Shown here: one piece after another, positions 11,526 through 26,993 of the stretch
Position numbering within the stretch: the first letter of the stretch is position 1
Layout: each line of letters begins with the position of its first letter
Assembly: GCF_001625215.2 (NCBI RefSeq)
Contig: NC_030388.2
Span: 18,164,058-18,228,057 of the forward strand
Direction: 5' to 3'
DNA length: 64,000 nt
DNA from: Daucus carota subsp. sativus
Lineage: Eukaryota; Streptophyta; Magnoliopsida; Apiales; Apiaceae
Notes under the pieces: generated by a model
The model's input: the letters and a program-made list of their open reading frames with translations, nothing else
Databases searched by the model: none
What the model was told of the DNA's origin: nothing
Made by a program: the position numbers and the translations under genes

Positions 11526-11879
11526 GGAATGACCAATACTCGGTAAATCCATTACTTAAAAAGGGGAAAGAGAATGATGATTTTTACAAAATAAACACGT
11601 ACAAAGGGAATAAATGGGGATGATTCCTTTTCCTAGTTACTCCTAACCAAATCTCTTTACTGAATCTGTATGTTTCTCCTCTAACATTTAAAATTTTTAA
11701 GAAAAGTATTGCAGCTAGAAATGTCAGTGCTGTCCAAGGATTTGACAATGTCACATTTTCCATTGTTGATCCGCGGGATGTTACAACATGTGTACCAAAA
11801 CAGTCAACCTCTCAGCTCAACAGAAAAGTAACCTCGACCCTACTTGGGCCAACTAATATCAAAACCATCAACTAGACAC

Positions 11880-14800
11880 TTAAAAGCCAAACAAACCTAG
11901 TTCACTGGCTTTCTCCTTCTCAAATGTCTCAAAGTACTGATATATGATGGTCACTGCAAGCAAAATCCCAGTTCCAGAGCCAATAGCTCCCATGAAGTCT
12001 GCCAGGACAGTCAATGCGCCAATACAGATACCTCCAAAGGCAGCTGCAGTGGGAATGTAGCGGTTAAGCTCCTTTTGCAGATTTGAATCACGATGACCAG
12101 GCATCACCATTTGTTGCTCCTATACAATTATCAGGAGGATTGAGATATATCAATATAAGATTGAGCAAGATGTGAAAATGAGGATAGATGACACTGAACA
12201 AAGTATGCCAGCTTCAGTCACTATACTTGAAGCTTGTAAGTAAATATAAAAGGATACGTTAACATGATTTGTTTCATAAAATAACCCTACCATTTCATGA
12301 AGACCTGCAAACACAATACTAAAGAATACCAAACGCTTCGATTCAAAAGCTATACCCTTAAATGGTCAGACGACGAGTAGTTCACTTGAAAAAATGTAAA
12401 GATTACTGTCTATTGAAAAACAGACACAAATCAGTTATATTTTCAAACTCAAAACAGTACAACATTGTCCAAATCATTTAATAAACAGGTTAATAATCAA
12501 GTGAGTCATCAAAGTGCACTCAATATATCAAGTTGGTCACCGAACTCAAAACGGTTTCAAATTGGTCACTCAAGTCAATTATAGATTTCTTTTAATATGA
12601 GTTCAAGGAGTAATAATATTATTTATAGAGGTTTACACATTATTTTTGAATGTTGCTGCAACTAAGTAGAAAGTTATGACTTCTACTATTTATGATAGTA
12701 TTTTAGATTATATCGAGTTTATTTATTTTTTCTTTTTATTATATAGTTATTTTTTGATTTTAATTAAAAATAAATAGTAAACAAACTTGATAAAATCGAA
12801 ATATGTTATCATAGATACTAGAAGTCATAATCTTGTACTTAGTTGTGATAACATTCAAGAATAATGTTTAAACCTCTATAAATGATATTATTACTCCTTG
12901 AAATCATATTTAAAGATACCTATAACTGACTTAAGTGACCAATTTGAGACCGTTTTGAATTCGGTGACCAACTTGATATATTGAGTCCACGTCAGTGATT
13001 CAGTTGATTATTAACCCTTTAATTAGAATCAGATAATTTGTATAAATAGCGCCTACGGACTATTTTACTCTCTTTTAAAGAACTTGCATGGCTTTAATTA
13101 AAAAGCCATATAAATTAGAATGCAACAAAGACCTTCAAGATACAAGATGAATACTATTTCTCATCTAAGCATACCTTTAGCTGCTTAGCAACATCTCTTG
13201 CAGAAGATCCTGAAACCTCAATCCAAGTTTTGGAGAAAAGTGCGCATGCCGATAGCATGAACACAATATAGAAAAGAGCATGGAAAGGATTGGCTGCCAT
13301 ATCCGCTAAGCTGATAGGACCAGGATGAGGGGTCATTAATATTAATGCTAACAGAATCGACTGAAATTACTAAAAGGAAAGACTGAAAAGGCCTTTAATA
13401 CCTTGATGGTGCAGTTACATAATAAGCAAGACCGCCAACAGGGACAGATTGACCTGAATATTCAGATTCTTGCCACTTGCCCAACAAATTGACCAAGAAA
13501 TTGCCACTATACTTCCTGTACAGCAACTGTAGAAAGGATAAAAAGAAATTTTAATACAGTTCTGTCATCGTTATTCCATACACCATTATTTTACTCAAAA
13601 ATGTAAGCCCCATTACCTGTGAGATGAAATAAAGGTTGGACACAAGTGCAGATTGAAGAATAATTGGCATGTTAGAAGTGTAGAATAGCTTAATGGGGTA
13701 GGATCCTTGTTGTCCACGAGCATTCTTTGATCTGACAGGCAAAACCACACGGAAGCCTTGGAAGTAGATCACGATGAGGAAGATCAAAACAGTGGCAAGA
13801 AGATTTGTCACATTCGGTAGATTCTGCCGATAAAAAGCTTCCCGAAGTGCTCGAACTTTGTCCGTCCTTGTAATTAACAAATGGAACAAAGCGATGACTG
13901 CACCTTCAAATTCAGCACCACGCCCGCTGTTGATAGTTGTAGGGCTAAATGCTTTCCAGATAATACTTTCACTGCAAGTTATAATAAACAAATTTTATAT
14001 TACATTCAGAAATAAAGCTGGCCCAACAATCAAATTAGAATCAGTATCAATGACAAACCATATATTGGTTGCTATGAACAAAGATATTCCAGATCCAAGA
14101 CCATATCCCTTCTGAAGCAGCTCGTCTAAGCATATCACAATGATACCAGCAAAGCACAGCTGAACGATAATAAGAATAGCATTACCAACACCGAGCTGAC
14201 CGACACTCCCATACATTCCAGAAAGAACATAAGCAACAGCCTCACCAACAGCAATCAGGATGCCAAGCAGCTTCTGAGCGCCATTTCTAATAAAAACAGT
14301 AAGTAAAGAAGAAAAATATAAGGAAAAATGAAGCAGTTGCTCATGTAATTACATGTCAATGACTTTTAATATAAGGTTCTAGAATTCTGGCATGAATACA
14401 TCTTCTCTACAAAGAGTTCACTTATAAGACAAGATAATGTAATCAGAGATTACATGCATGCAAGAAGATAAAATATAACACAGCAATTGCAGCTACATGA
14501 AAATATATAAAATCAGATCAACATAAAGGTTCCAAATAAGAAATCCATATTAATTGAGGTTATATTTACTCAGAAAAGTGTAGCAACAATGTACATACAA
14601 GAGTGCCCGATCTTCGCGAACATTGTTATCCACTTCAATAATCTTAGACCCAGCCAATAGCTGCATCACAAGTCCCGAAGTGACGATAGGTGTGATCCCC
14701 AGCTCCATGACTGTACCACGATTTGAGGCCAGAATAACACGCATCCAGTAGAAGGGGTCTGCTCCAGTAGTCGAATGAATTCCATACAACGGGAGTTGAC

Positions 14801-14942
14801 TGCACACCAGAAAGATGAAAAGGGAGATCACAGTATAGATAACCTTCTCTCTGAAAGGAACTTTCCTGTCAGCACTCTGCACTTCTGGCAAGAACGACAG
14901 AAATGGCCTAACCAAATGCAGCACTCTAAAACCACCACCCAT
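11880..14942 (-). CDS. SEC61A: Protein transport protein Sec61 subunit alpha, copy 2
   Basis: Second complete gene for the ER translocon pore subunit. Coding exons on the minus strand are 14599-14942, 14059-14286, 13617-13971, 13402-13526, 13175-13310 and 11880-12119. Every exon has exactly the length of its counterpart in copy 1 (344, 228, 355, 125, 136, 240), totalling 475 codons plus stop. All exon differences I checked are silent, for example ATC/ATA at the isoleucine before the exon 2-3 junction and three third-position changes in exon 4. The deduced proteins therefore appear identical. Introns also align, except intron 5, which is 1055 bp here against 530 bp in copy 1 because of an inserted foldback element. 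The leader intron (14968-15794) and promoter are retained, so expression is likely. I see no frameshift or stop. Confidence 0.96.
12488..13016. mobile_element. Long-arm foldback (snapback) MITE inside SEC61 alpha copy 2, intron 5
   Basis: The termini are GGTTAATAATCAA and TTGATTATTAACC. The inverted repeats run almost the full length, about 240 bp per arm. Matching blocks include ATCAAGTTGGTCACCGAA, CAAATTGGTCACT and CAAGGAGTAATAATAT on one arm and their near-perfect complements on the other. It is absent from intron 5 of copy 1. The flanks TTTAATAAA and TTTAATTAG could be an imperfect 9-bp target duplication, which would suggest Mutator, but this is not certain. Confidence 0.85.
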
Positions 14943-16317
14943 GTTAACGAATCACAAAACTCTCAACCTGGATACAACAAAGCAATGTGAGAAACATCAT
15001 TATCAAACAATTTTTATCAATGCATCCTAAAAAAATTAATAAATACTTCCAACTTATATGCAAAAGACAACCTAAAATTCAAACCAAGAAGCATTTACAA
15101 AAAAAATCTAAGGCATCCCGATTGCCCCAATAACTACATAGTAACACTTATTTATATATACTTTAAAAATCAAAGTATTAACCTCACATATTTATTTACC
15201 ATAAAAAGGTTCATACACAACTAATACCAAAGATACGGTGACATACAGACCTTCAGGTGCGTGTATTAGCAATCGCGTAAATAAACTCTGTATTTTCAAT
15301 TCTTTTAAACCACCTAAGACCTAAATCAGTTCTGTCTGCATAATAACTATTAGTTCCAGCTCAAGCAACATACAACAAAATTATTTATCATGCCAATTAT
15401 ATCGAGCTTTAAACGAGCCGCCTCAAAATCTAATTCCCGATCATATCAACACCGACAAGTCAAACATATCAAATAAACTTGACAATTCAATCTTTGTATT
15501 ACGAATACGATAACACACAATCATAATTTCTCTTAGCTAAACACATCTTCCAACAACACACAGTAACAATCAAAACGATACAACACACAGTAACAATCAA
15601 AACGATAAAAACCACTTTTTTTAATAATTAAAACTAGATTAACAGATCCAAGACCTAACAACAACTCAATCACAAAACATATATAAAACAAAATATTCAG
15701 ATCTAAATAAATAAATCAGAGATTATATAAATAATCAACACATAATGAAAAATCATACTGATTTGTGTGTGTGTAGAGAGAGATGAAGACTTACAGAGAT
15801 AAAAGTGGTGGATCTGGTTATGGAGAGACGGAGATAATTATGTGTATGTATATTGTGTGTATAGGCTTTGGGGTGGATGGATCGGGTGAAATTGTGAATG
15901 CACAGGCGTAGTTGATAAATACGACTTATTGAACTAGTCAACTAGTCAATGTACACGTGGACTGCTGCTTTGACACAAGCGAACCAATCAGGACATGCCA
16001 TGTGGATGTAATGTCTGACGTGGAATTCAACGGTTTTATCGCTTTGGAAGAAAGAAACCGAAATTTGTTTTAGGGGTCGCAGAAGGGAAAACTTTTTTGT
16101 CACCAAAGGTTTCGAAGTACAAAATCGATCTTATCCACATACTACTATGCAATAATAAAAGCAGGATAACTGACTAACAGAATTTATTCCCGTATTGTTT
16201 TGTCATTCCTCGGCTATACAAATAAGGTATATTATTATTTTTTGTTTTAATTTAATTAAAAATTATAATTTATTATTGATATCTCATGTATCAAATTTAT
16301 ATTAAATTGTTTAAATA

Positions 16318-16357
<40 letters not shown>

Positions 16358-16445
16358 TAGTGCAAAAAATCAATATATTGCAGGGATTATAAATTAGTTA
16401 AAGTAAAAAAAAATTAAAGGGGAAAAAGAATTGTTGTAATATTAG

Positions 16446-17269
16446 TGTATTGGAATCGATTGAGCTGTCGAAAAAAGTCCAAAAAAATTGATATTCGTTT
16501 CAAATATCTCAATTTGTATACGAGATAAAGCGGATATTATGCATATTCGAAATAATAAAACAGATATTATTTGCATCTGAATCCGACAATTCCAGATAAT
16601 TACACTGATATAAGCATATTTGTGTCCAATAATATCCGAATCCGAAATTTAAATATATACTATATTTAAATTTTAAACACATAATATTTATTCTACAAAT
16701 TTTGTAGTGTGTGTATTTATATGTTTTCATAAAATAATATATTTATACAACTTTAATATAACTCGAAAAATATTATAGAAATATATCATAATATTATTTG
16801 AGGTTAATATTTTAAAGATAATAAATCTGTATTAAAAGATAAATAAAAATTAATTTTAGAATAAATATAAATATTCTTTAATGACTTTAACTTTCAGGGT
16901 CATTTGGCAAATATGAATCAAAAGTTTCGGTCAGATCAATCTTGTTCAACACCGTGGAAACAAATGGCCCCTTAATCGAAATTTGTTTAGCCTGAAATAT
17001 CATGCGTGCTTTAAGCAGGATAAATATATAAAACCAAACAAAGCATGGCAAATTTCCAAATAAATTATTGCTCACCATGTTATGTTCTTCCCTACAAACT
17101 CACTGAGGATAAAAGCCGTAAATTCCAGATTACTTTCCTATCTTATATATCCGACTTTGTCCAGTACAGAAATCTTCTGATGTACTGAAGATTGTCACAA
17201 TACAATACAAGACTGCTTATTATTCTCTCATAGAGCTCCAACTCACATTGCTGATCTTGCTTCCTTGTT
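16446..17269. other. AT-rich spacer and DTC 3' flank
   Basis: Between duplicate unit B and the DTC stop codon. Contains repeated GGATATTAT/CCGAATCCGA-like words (16530-16640) that look like a decayed transposon end. No coding sequence is supported. The DTC 3'UTR should occupy the right part. Confidence 0.4.
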
Positions 17270-20200
17270 TTATAACCCGATAGATTCCTCCATTTTCTTT
17301 ATTTGGCTCAAGAATATCCAAGTCATCTGCAAAGTGAAGACATCGGCATTGTGAAATACATTTTCTGCCGTATTTAAGAAAGTGCGTATGTAAGCACATT
17401 TGGTGAGGCTAGAGAGAAAGAGAGTGTACCATTACATGAGGAGCAATCCTCAAGCAATATACTGGAAATCCATCATAGAATTTGAGGGGTCCTCCGGCCT
17501 TAAAGGTTTTCACTACACAATCCAGCGAACCTGAATATGGATATTTCCCCTGAGCATCCGGTTGCATCTTCTGTATTTGGGTTTTGACATAATCAACAGG
17601 CAAACTGCAAGCTGCAGCGAAGAAACCAGACACTGAACTGGCCCCTGAAACGAAACATTGGACACAATCACATTCAAATATGTTATGCATCAAAAATTGG
17701 CTGGATCTAGAGTTTTTACTTGCAATTTGCAAATAAGCAACTGAAATAATTCAATTACTAAAGTAGCAAGTATCATCTGTTACAATGATGAAGGAACTAC
17801 TAACAAGCATTACTAACAGTAAATAATGGAGCGTATTTTACATTCTAATTAACTGCTTTATGTACATAGAGAGATAATATCCTGTAGCTTCTTTCATATT
17901 GTGACAGTGAAATAAAGATGGTTACCTTCTTGATATCTTTAACTGTAACTTGGGATTGGAGGGGCTTCTGGGATAGTCAATTAAAATATATTAATCCCCA
18001 CATAAGCTTGGTTTCACTTATACGTGTCGAGTTAGTAAAACATAGTTTGTCCTCTAATTTGTTTCATTTAAAGATACTATGTGTAAATTGCCTTCAGATT
18101 ACTTGCACCACAGGCCAAGCCAAAACGGCACCATGAATCAAGCACGGAAACAGATAAGAGTGCAACACAAAATGTAAAATTAAATTGCCATAACTGATGT
18201 ATCCCTCAGATCAGCACAAAAAGCATTCCTCCTTCTCTTGATACGAAGGCAAGTAAAGTTGCTATTATAATTGTCATATGACCGTAAGAAATTCAAGATG
18301 GAGCTATTTAGGAACATTCTCTTGTTTTAGCATAGTATGTTCACATAGTCAGTGAAGAATCCCAGAGCAAAATGTGAACATAAGTGACTGAATATATTTA
18401 CTCCTGCATGAGCAATGCAAAAGACATACACAAAATACAGATAAAACTGGACTTTAAAAAGTATCTTACCTACAACAGTCGAAACCTCACTAAAGCCATT
18501 ATCACTGAAGAACTCAATACACTGATCATAAGATGCAAGCATTCCCATATTCAGAGCCATTGCTCTCACTACGGTAGGACCAGCACCTTTCCAGAGAGAC
18601 AATATTCCTTCATCTGCAGTTATACGATAGAGAGCTTGGAATGCGTTGGTGTAATTTCGACGTTGAGCAGCAGGTACGGTAGCATCAGCCTGCATGCGGA
18701 TGAGTGCTAAATCTGCTGGACTGCCTACGCTTGCTCCAATTGCTCCAGCAGTTAGTCCACACAAAGCTTTCTGATACAGAGGCAGGGGCTTCCCATCATT
18801 AGATTCAATTGCCTTATTTGTCAATATTCTGATACGCAAAGAACATGCCAAAATGTTATGAAGCTTATTTTGTTCCACGAATAATAAAAATGAACATTAT
18901 CATTCCCATGGATACTTTAATCAAGGAAGTTTAAGCATGCATGTGGAGGTGACTCCGCACTCTTCCAAGTCCATTTGACCCAATAACAATATGCAAATGT
19001 GTGCAAAAGAAGAGTTTAATTTTCTAAATCCAGGATGAGGCAAACTCATGACAGGCAAAGAACACAATTTTTAGATGAGCCCCTCTTTATGCATGTGCCA
19101 GTAGATAGAAACACAATACCCTGGCATCTGAACTTTGTTGCAAGAAAATATGAGATTGACCAAGTTCTCTGGACATGTAGAATTAGAAGACTATGGATGC
19201 ACCTATGCAAAGATACATCGCGAGTAGTTAGTGCCTCACATTATCCCATTTTATTAAAGATTTATAAATTAGACATGGTTCAGAGGCCTTGAAGTCGTCT
19301 AGTATTTGCCTTTAAATTGTCTTATACTAACTACACAACTACATGATAATATGATCAATTTTGGTAGCATACAAGTACCGGTAAGAGATGTGCCATGAAG
19401 GCTTATCATTTCATACCAGTTTCTTTAGAAAATGGAACACTTAAACTGTGAACAGATACAACCAAGAATGTTAAGGAGCAAGCACCTGAAAGATCCAAGT
19501 CTGGTAGTTGTATATGTAGCTTGTCTGAGCAGCCCAGCAGATAAACCCTGCCCAGGATAATAAATTGGGACATTTTAATCATAGATAAGCCCAAACAAAT
19601 TTAGCATCACAAATAGCTAGCATATCGTTATACAAGTGATTATACAATGCAGGATCACAAATTACTTTCGTTGGGCTCGTTAAACATGCCCTCTTTCAGT
19701 CTTTAAGTATGATAGCTCAAATCAGATGAAGTTTTATCCTTTATGTATGATGAATACCTCAAACTTTCTATGCTTGATAGATGAAGATTCTAAATAATAA
19801 AGTTCAGAATGGCAATCAAGCAAACCTTGTAGAAGGCACGAATTCCATCATTTTTAAGCATTTGCTTTGTCACATGAGCAGCTGATCCCTGGCCCAACTG
19901 AATTCTCACCTGTCAATAACAAATAACTAATGAGAATCCTCCTTATAAAATACCATTAGTTTTTTATCAGAATTATGTAGACAATATTAATATTCACAAG
20001 CCTTATGAGAACTAAAAATGACCCACTTGAACAATAAAGTTCAAAATTTTACATTAAGGGGAGAACTAATTGGTTCTCTTATTCTCATTTTGAGCATAGT
20101 TCTCGTTTGAGTCAAACCCAGGAATACGTGACAAAATAAAAGCCATAAATCACAGATACATTCACAAGTTTTACACATCAAATCACCTCGATCCAATCCG

Positions 20201-20509
20201 CACTCATTTAAATCTAAACCCCATAAAAAGCCACAAGAAATGAAAACCTATCCAAACCGGACATGCACACGAATAATCACCCAGAACCAATCAATAAAAA
20301 GAACAAACACGCATATATATCATAATCATAAAGCCACGTACGTAAACATTATGGAACTAACAAATAAATTTTGGATAAAAAAAAAGTAGTACCTTGATCA
20401 TGTCGATGGGTTGTATAACACAAGTAGCGAGCATGCCGGCGGCTCCTCCGTTAACAAATGGCTTGATGGTGGGCCATACGCCGGATGATACAGGCTTTTG
20501 ATCTCCCAT
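17270..20509 (-). CDS. DTC: Mitochondrial dicarboxylate/tricarboxylate carrier
   Basis: Mitochondrial carrier family protein of the inner membrane, predicted to exchange 2-oxoglutarate, malate, citrate and related acids. Exons on the minus strand are 20393-20509, 19826-19909, 19486-19547, 18470-18828, 17430-17644 and 17270-17326. They are joined by GT-AG introns without frame breaks, giving 894 nt and 297 aa (Arabidopsis DTC is about 298). Three carrier repeats are visible, each with its PX[DE]XX[KR] signature: PIDMIK (residues 34-39), PADLALIR in the middle and PVDYVK in the third. Other landmarks are MGDQKPVSSGVWPTIKPFVN at the start, a GxxxG-rich first helix (VNGGAAGMLATC), RNYTNAFQALYRI and the C-terminus EESIGL. 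The start methionine is the first in the exon and matches the family start. A six-exon layout with one long exon 4 is seen. Confidence 0.95.
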
Positions 20510-21315
20510 GTTTTTTAACCTAGTTTTCAGAGAGGAAGAAACAAAGAGCAGTGTAAGTAGCAGCTGTTGGTGCACTACTCTAAAAGGGCTTTTTGTCAGG
20601 AATACGATGTATATCACATTATCAGTCCCAACTAAATTGCGGCCGGTTTGTTTACCTCAACTAATTTGTTACTTGTTAGTATACTAATGTAAAATGAGAA
20701 TTTTATTTTTTTTGATTTTTTATAGTGCATACAATAATTCTTTCATTTTTGTGAATCAAAAATAACTTTGATATGTTTTATATGTCAGTTTTGATATATT
20801 TTATAATTTCAAAATTTTTATCAAAAACTTAGGTGACCATTCATGTTATGCAATCAAAATATTACAAAATTTTGTTATGATACAAAACATGTTATAAAAT
20901 AAGTTTATAATGCTATTTTATTAAAAAATATTAGTTTTGCAAACTGGACATGTTCTGTAAAAACAAATAATGATGATTTGCATACTAACCTTTGAGATTC
21001 GCAAAATAACCTGCTCAAAGAATGGAACGACCAACTTCTCTTATCACGTCAGAATATCAGATGTGATCATCTGTACCAATGCATACCACTCAAACTTACT
21101 CTGCAAGAACATACTGCAGAACTATAACTCAGACATACTTATATTTTTTAGCTGTATTATACTTAAACAACTGGGGTTACATAGATTGCACGCATTGAGA
21201 GAACTAGTTAACAAAAAGAGAAGAGTTTATGGTTAAACTTGTACGTGTACAAAACTCAAAACTAGGTCACAGCCTTAGAATAAACAGCATCCTGAGACAT
21301 TGCCAGTTGCAAACA
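20510..21315. other. DTC promoter/5'UTR and RH35 3'UTR
   Basis: Both neighbouring genes are on the minus strand, so this stretch holds the DTC upstream region (left) and the 3'UTR/terminator of the helicase gene (right). AT-rich. No further gene or repeat was recognised. Confidence 0.5.
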
Positions 21316-24746
<3,431 letters not shown>

Positions 24747-24850
24747 AGTTTAGAGCGGATAAAACGCGAAAGAAGAGCTCCGATTGTGAAATCTTCAGCT
24801 GTGTTTGTGTGGTTCTTCTTCGACTAGTTCTTAGGTTTTTGATTTTCTAA

Positions 24851-25244
24851 GAGCATCTCCAACCATGAAAACCCCTTAGCTAAAAGGTGAGTTGTCATGC
24901 CAAAAATAAAAAATTTAGCCAACCACTTGAAAAATTCAGACTCCAACCACAGTGACCTGTTGTCTATAAATTTAGCCAACCTCCTATGGATGGCTAAATT
25001 TGTCGAACCTCTACAGGTCTGTAAGAAATCTATAGGAAGATTGCACATTATTTATTACTATATTGAATTGATATATTCTATTTTAACAATCTAAAATATT
25101 AATAACATGCTATTTTTAAATTATAGCCAACCAATATAGCCAATACCATTGAAGAGAAATGTCTTACAGGTTCAACAAATTTTACATAACGTCTTACAGG
25201 TCCAATTTAGCCAACGATTATAGCCAACACGGTTGGAGATGCTC
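24851..25244. mobile_element. PIF/Harbinger-type MITE, GAGCATCTCCAACC family, copy 1
   Basis: Termini GAGCATCTCCAACC and GGTTGGAGATGCTC with a TAA target duplication (24848-24850, 25245-25247). It is inserted about 100 bp upstream of the RH35 ATG, in its promoter or 5' leader. Its internal sequence (GTAAAATTTGTTGAACCTGT on the reverse strand) matches the element at 61091. Confidence 0.9.
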
Positions 25245-25252
25245 TAATGCCA

Positions 25253-25780
25253 CGAATTAACTTCTCAATTTGTTTCTTACTCGCTCGCCACTGTTAACTG
25301 TTAACTACTCTCCCTCTGTATATATAATTTTGATTTAAGTTAATTTATACATATATTTTGTTCTTTAAAAATTTCACTATAATTTAGAGAAAAATGACAC
25401 TATAATTTCACTATAATAGTTTATTATTTCAATTTTCTTTTACTAAACTTTAATCAAGTCATCAATCACATATAAGTTAACTATGAGTTAGTCGGCACAA
25501 TTTTTTAATAAATAATATAATTAATTAACTCTTTTCAGTATTTAATTATAATTCATCTAATTAGACTCCTTTTTATTATCTAATTAGAATAATCTCAATT
25601 AGATAATAATAAAATTTTATTGTTATTCAAAAAATGATAATTATAAAATCAGGGGGTTTTGTTTTTGATCTTTTTATGAAGGATATGAGATTGGGGGAAT
25701 ACCGGTAAATAAGGGAAAATGTTTCACTTGAGGATGTTAGAGAGATTGGCTTTTTTATGAATCTTTAATAACGTACCCAG
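25253..25780. other. AT-rich spacer
   Basis: Upstream of the MULE relic. A CTCCCTCTGTATATATA run near 25310 resembles a Stowaway end, but no second end was identified. Nothing else is supported. Confidence 0.4.
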
Positions 25781-25784
25781 TTGG

Positions 25785-26199
25785 TTTCAAAGGATGTGGG
25801 ATCCTAATAAACCTTGTAATCATGCAATCTGTGTCATTCAAAGAATGGGATATATGAAAATGGTTTGGAAGTGGGGTGGAGATAGCCATTTTGGGAGGAG
25901 ATTGATGGAGATGCAATACTTCCATCATTAATGATGAAGCAATTGAAGGGAAGGTCCAAAAAATAAAGGAAGGTTGAGAAGGAAGAGTAAAGGAGAAATT
26001 ACAAACATGACTAGGTTGGGAAGGGTTATGCATTATGCGCTTTATAAAGAGAATGGACATAACAGAGACAACTGTTCTAATGAGCCAGAATGCTATGTTG
26101 GACAACCAAAGCATCGAGGGGCTAGGGAAAGAGAAGTTACAAATGAAGAAGAGTTGGAGGTTGAAAATGGGTTGGAGATAAATAAAGAAGACCCAAACT
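25785..26199 (+). pseudogene. Mutator-like (MULE) transposase C-terminal relic
   Basis: Translated pieces resemble the end of plant MuDR-type transposases. First is a SWIM-like segment WDPNKPCNHAICVIQRMG (normally CxCxHA). Next is a basic stretch GRLRRKSKGEITNMTRLGR, then a CCHC-like knuckle remnant KENGHNRDNC. The pieces lie in different frames with stops, lack the catalytic DDE domain, and have no credible start. It is therefore a decayed fragment. It lies just outside the left end of the TIR element at 26341, so the two may or may not be related. Confidence 0.55.
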
Positions 26200-26993
26200 A
26201 GAAGCTAAATTAATACAGCTTTGAGAATGAATGTAGAGGAAATATTCACACCATATATCACCAAACAATTCCTAAATGTAGTCAACAACCAACTTAGGTA
26301 CAGACATTGATTATTTACATGTGTTGTGTATTTGTATAACGAGTAAACGACAAAGTAGTAGCTGAAGTTTGCCAAATTTTACAGAATGGTGGCTGGATTT
26401 TGAAAACTACGGAATGGTGGCCGGAGTCCACTTCCGCTTTTTAAAAAGGTGGCGATCGTGAAGCTCCGTTAGTTTCTTCCGTTAACTCCAAAAAAAAATT
26501 TAAAAAGAAAGGATAAATGCGGGTTTTAGGTTAAAAACTCTCAAACTGATTATCCCCAAATGAACTAATGTTCCAGGGACTACAATATCTCTCTTTCTGT
26601 CTGAGCTCGTAATAGCTTCTTCCGACTAGCTAGGGCTCCTTTGTGCATGATTTTAGTTGTAAATATAATTTCTGGCCCCACCTAACTCCGTCAGATAAAC
26701 ACTGCCTCTATCTCCACATCATAACTTTTTAGATAGCCTGAAGTGGTTCAGCCCCAAGTTCCCATCACGAGATCGGATGGCTTGAATTGTTTCCCATCTT
26801 GAATCATTTGACTTGTGTGGTTTGTTTATTGTGCTAATTAAACTACCGAAGCTACTTTTATTACTAAAATGACTAGTTGTGCTTCCCTAATACTTGTCTT
26901 ACTGCTCTCAGCAAAATCACATGAGTAAGTAACTTCACCACTTTCGATGGATTTCTCTATACTGCTTGCACATGCACTAACTTCAGTGGTAAT

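Larger units (their letters stand above)
11648..16445. repeat. Tandem duplication, unit B (SEC61 alpha copy 2)
   Basis: Second unit of the duplication described for 5264-9524. Start codons of the two genes are 6911 bp apart. Unit-specific changes are the foldback insertion at 12488-13016, a small duplication near 15553-15605 (CACACAGTAACAATCAAAAC twice) and a longer TA run at about 16322-16352. Confidence 0.95.

Noticed and set aside
10270..11646. Possible Tourist element with a GACCGTTTGGTTTG end enclosing the hAT MITE
   Set aside because: The right end (CCTAACCAAAT near 11642) matches too few bases and no target duplication was found.
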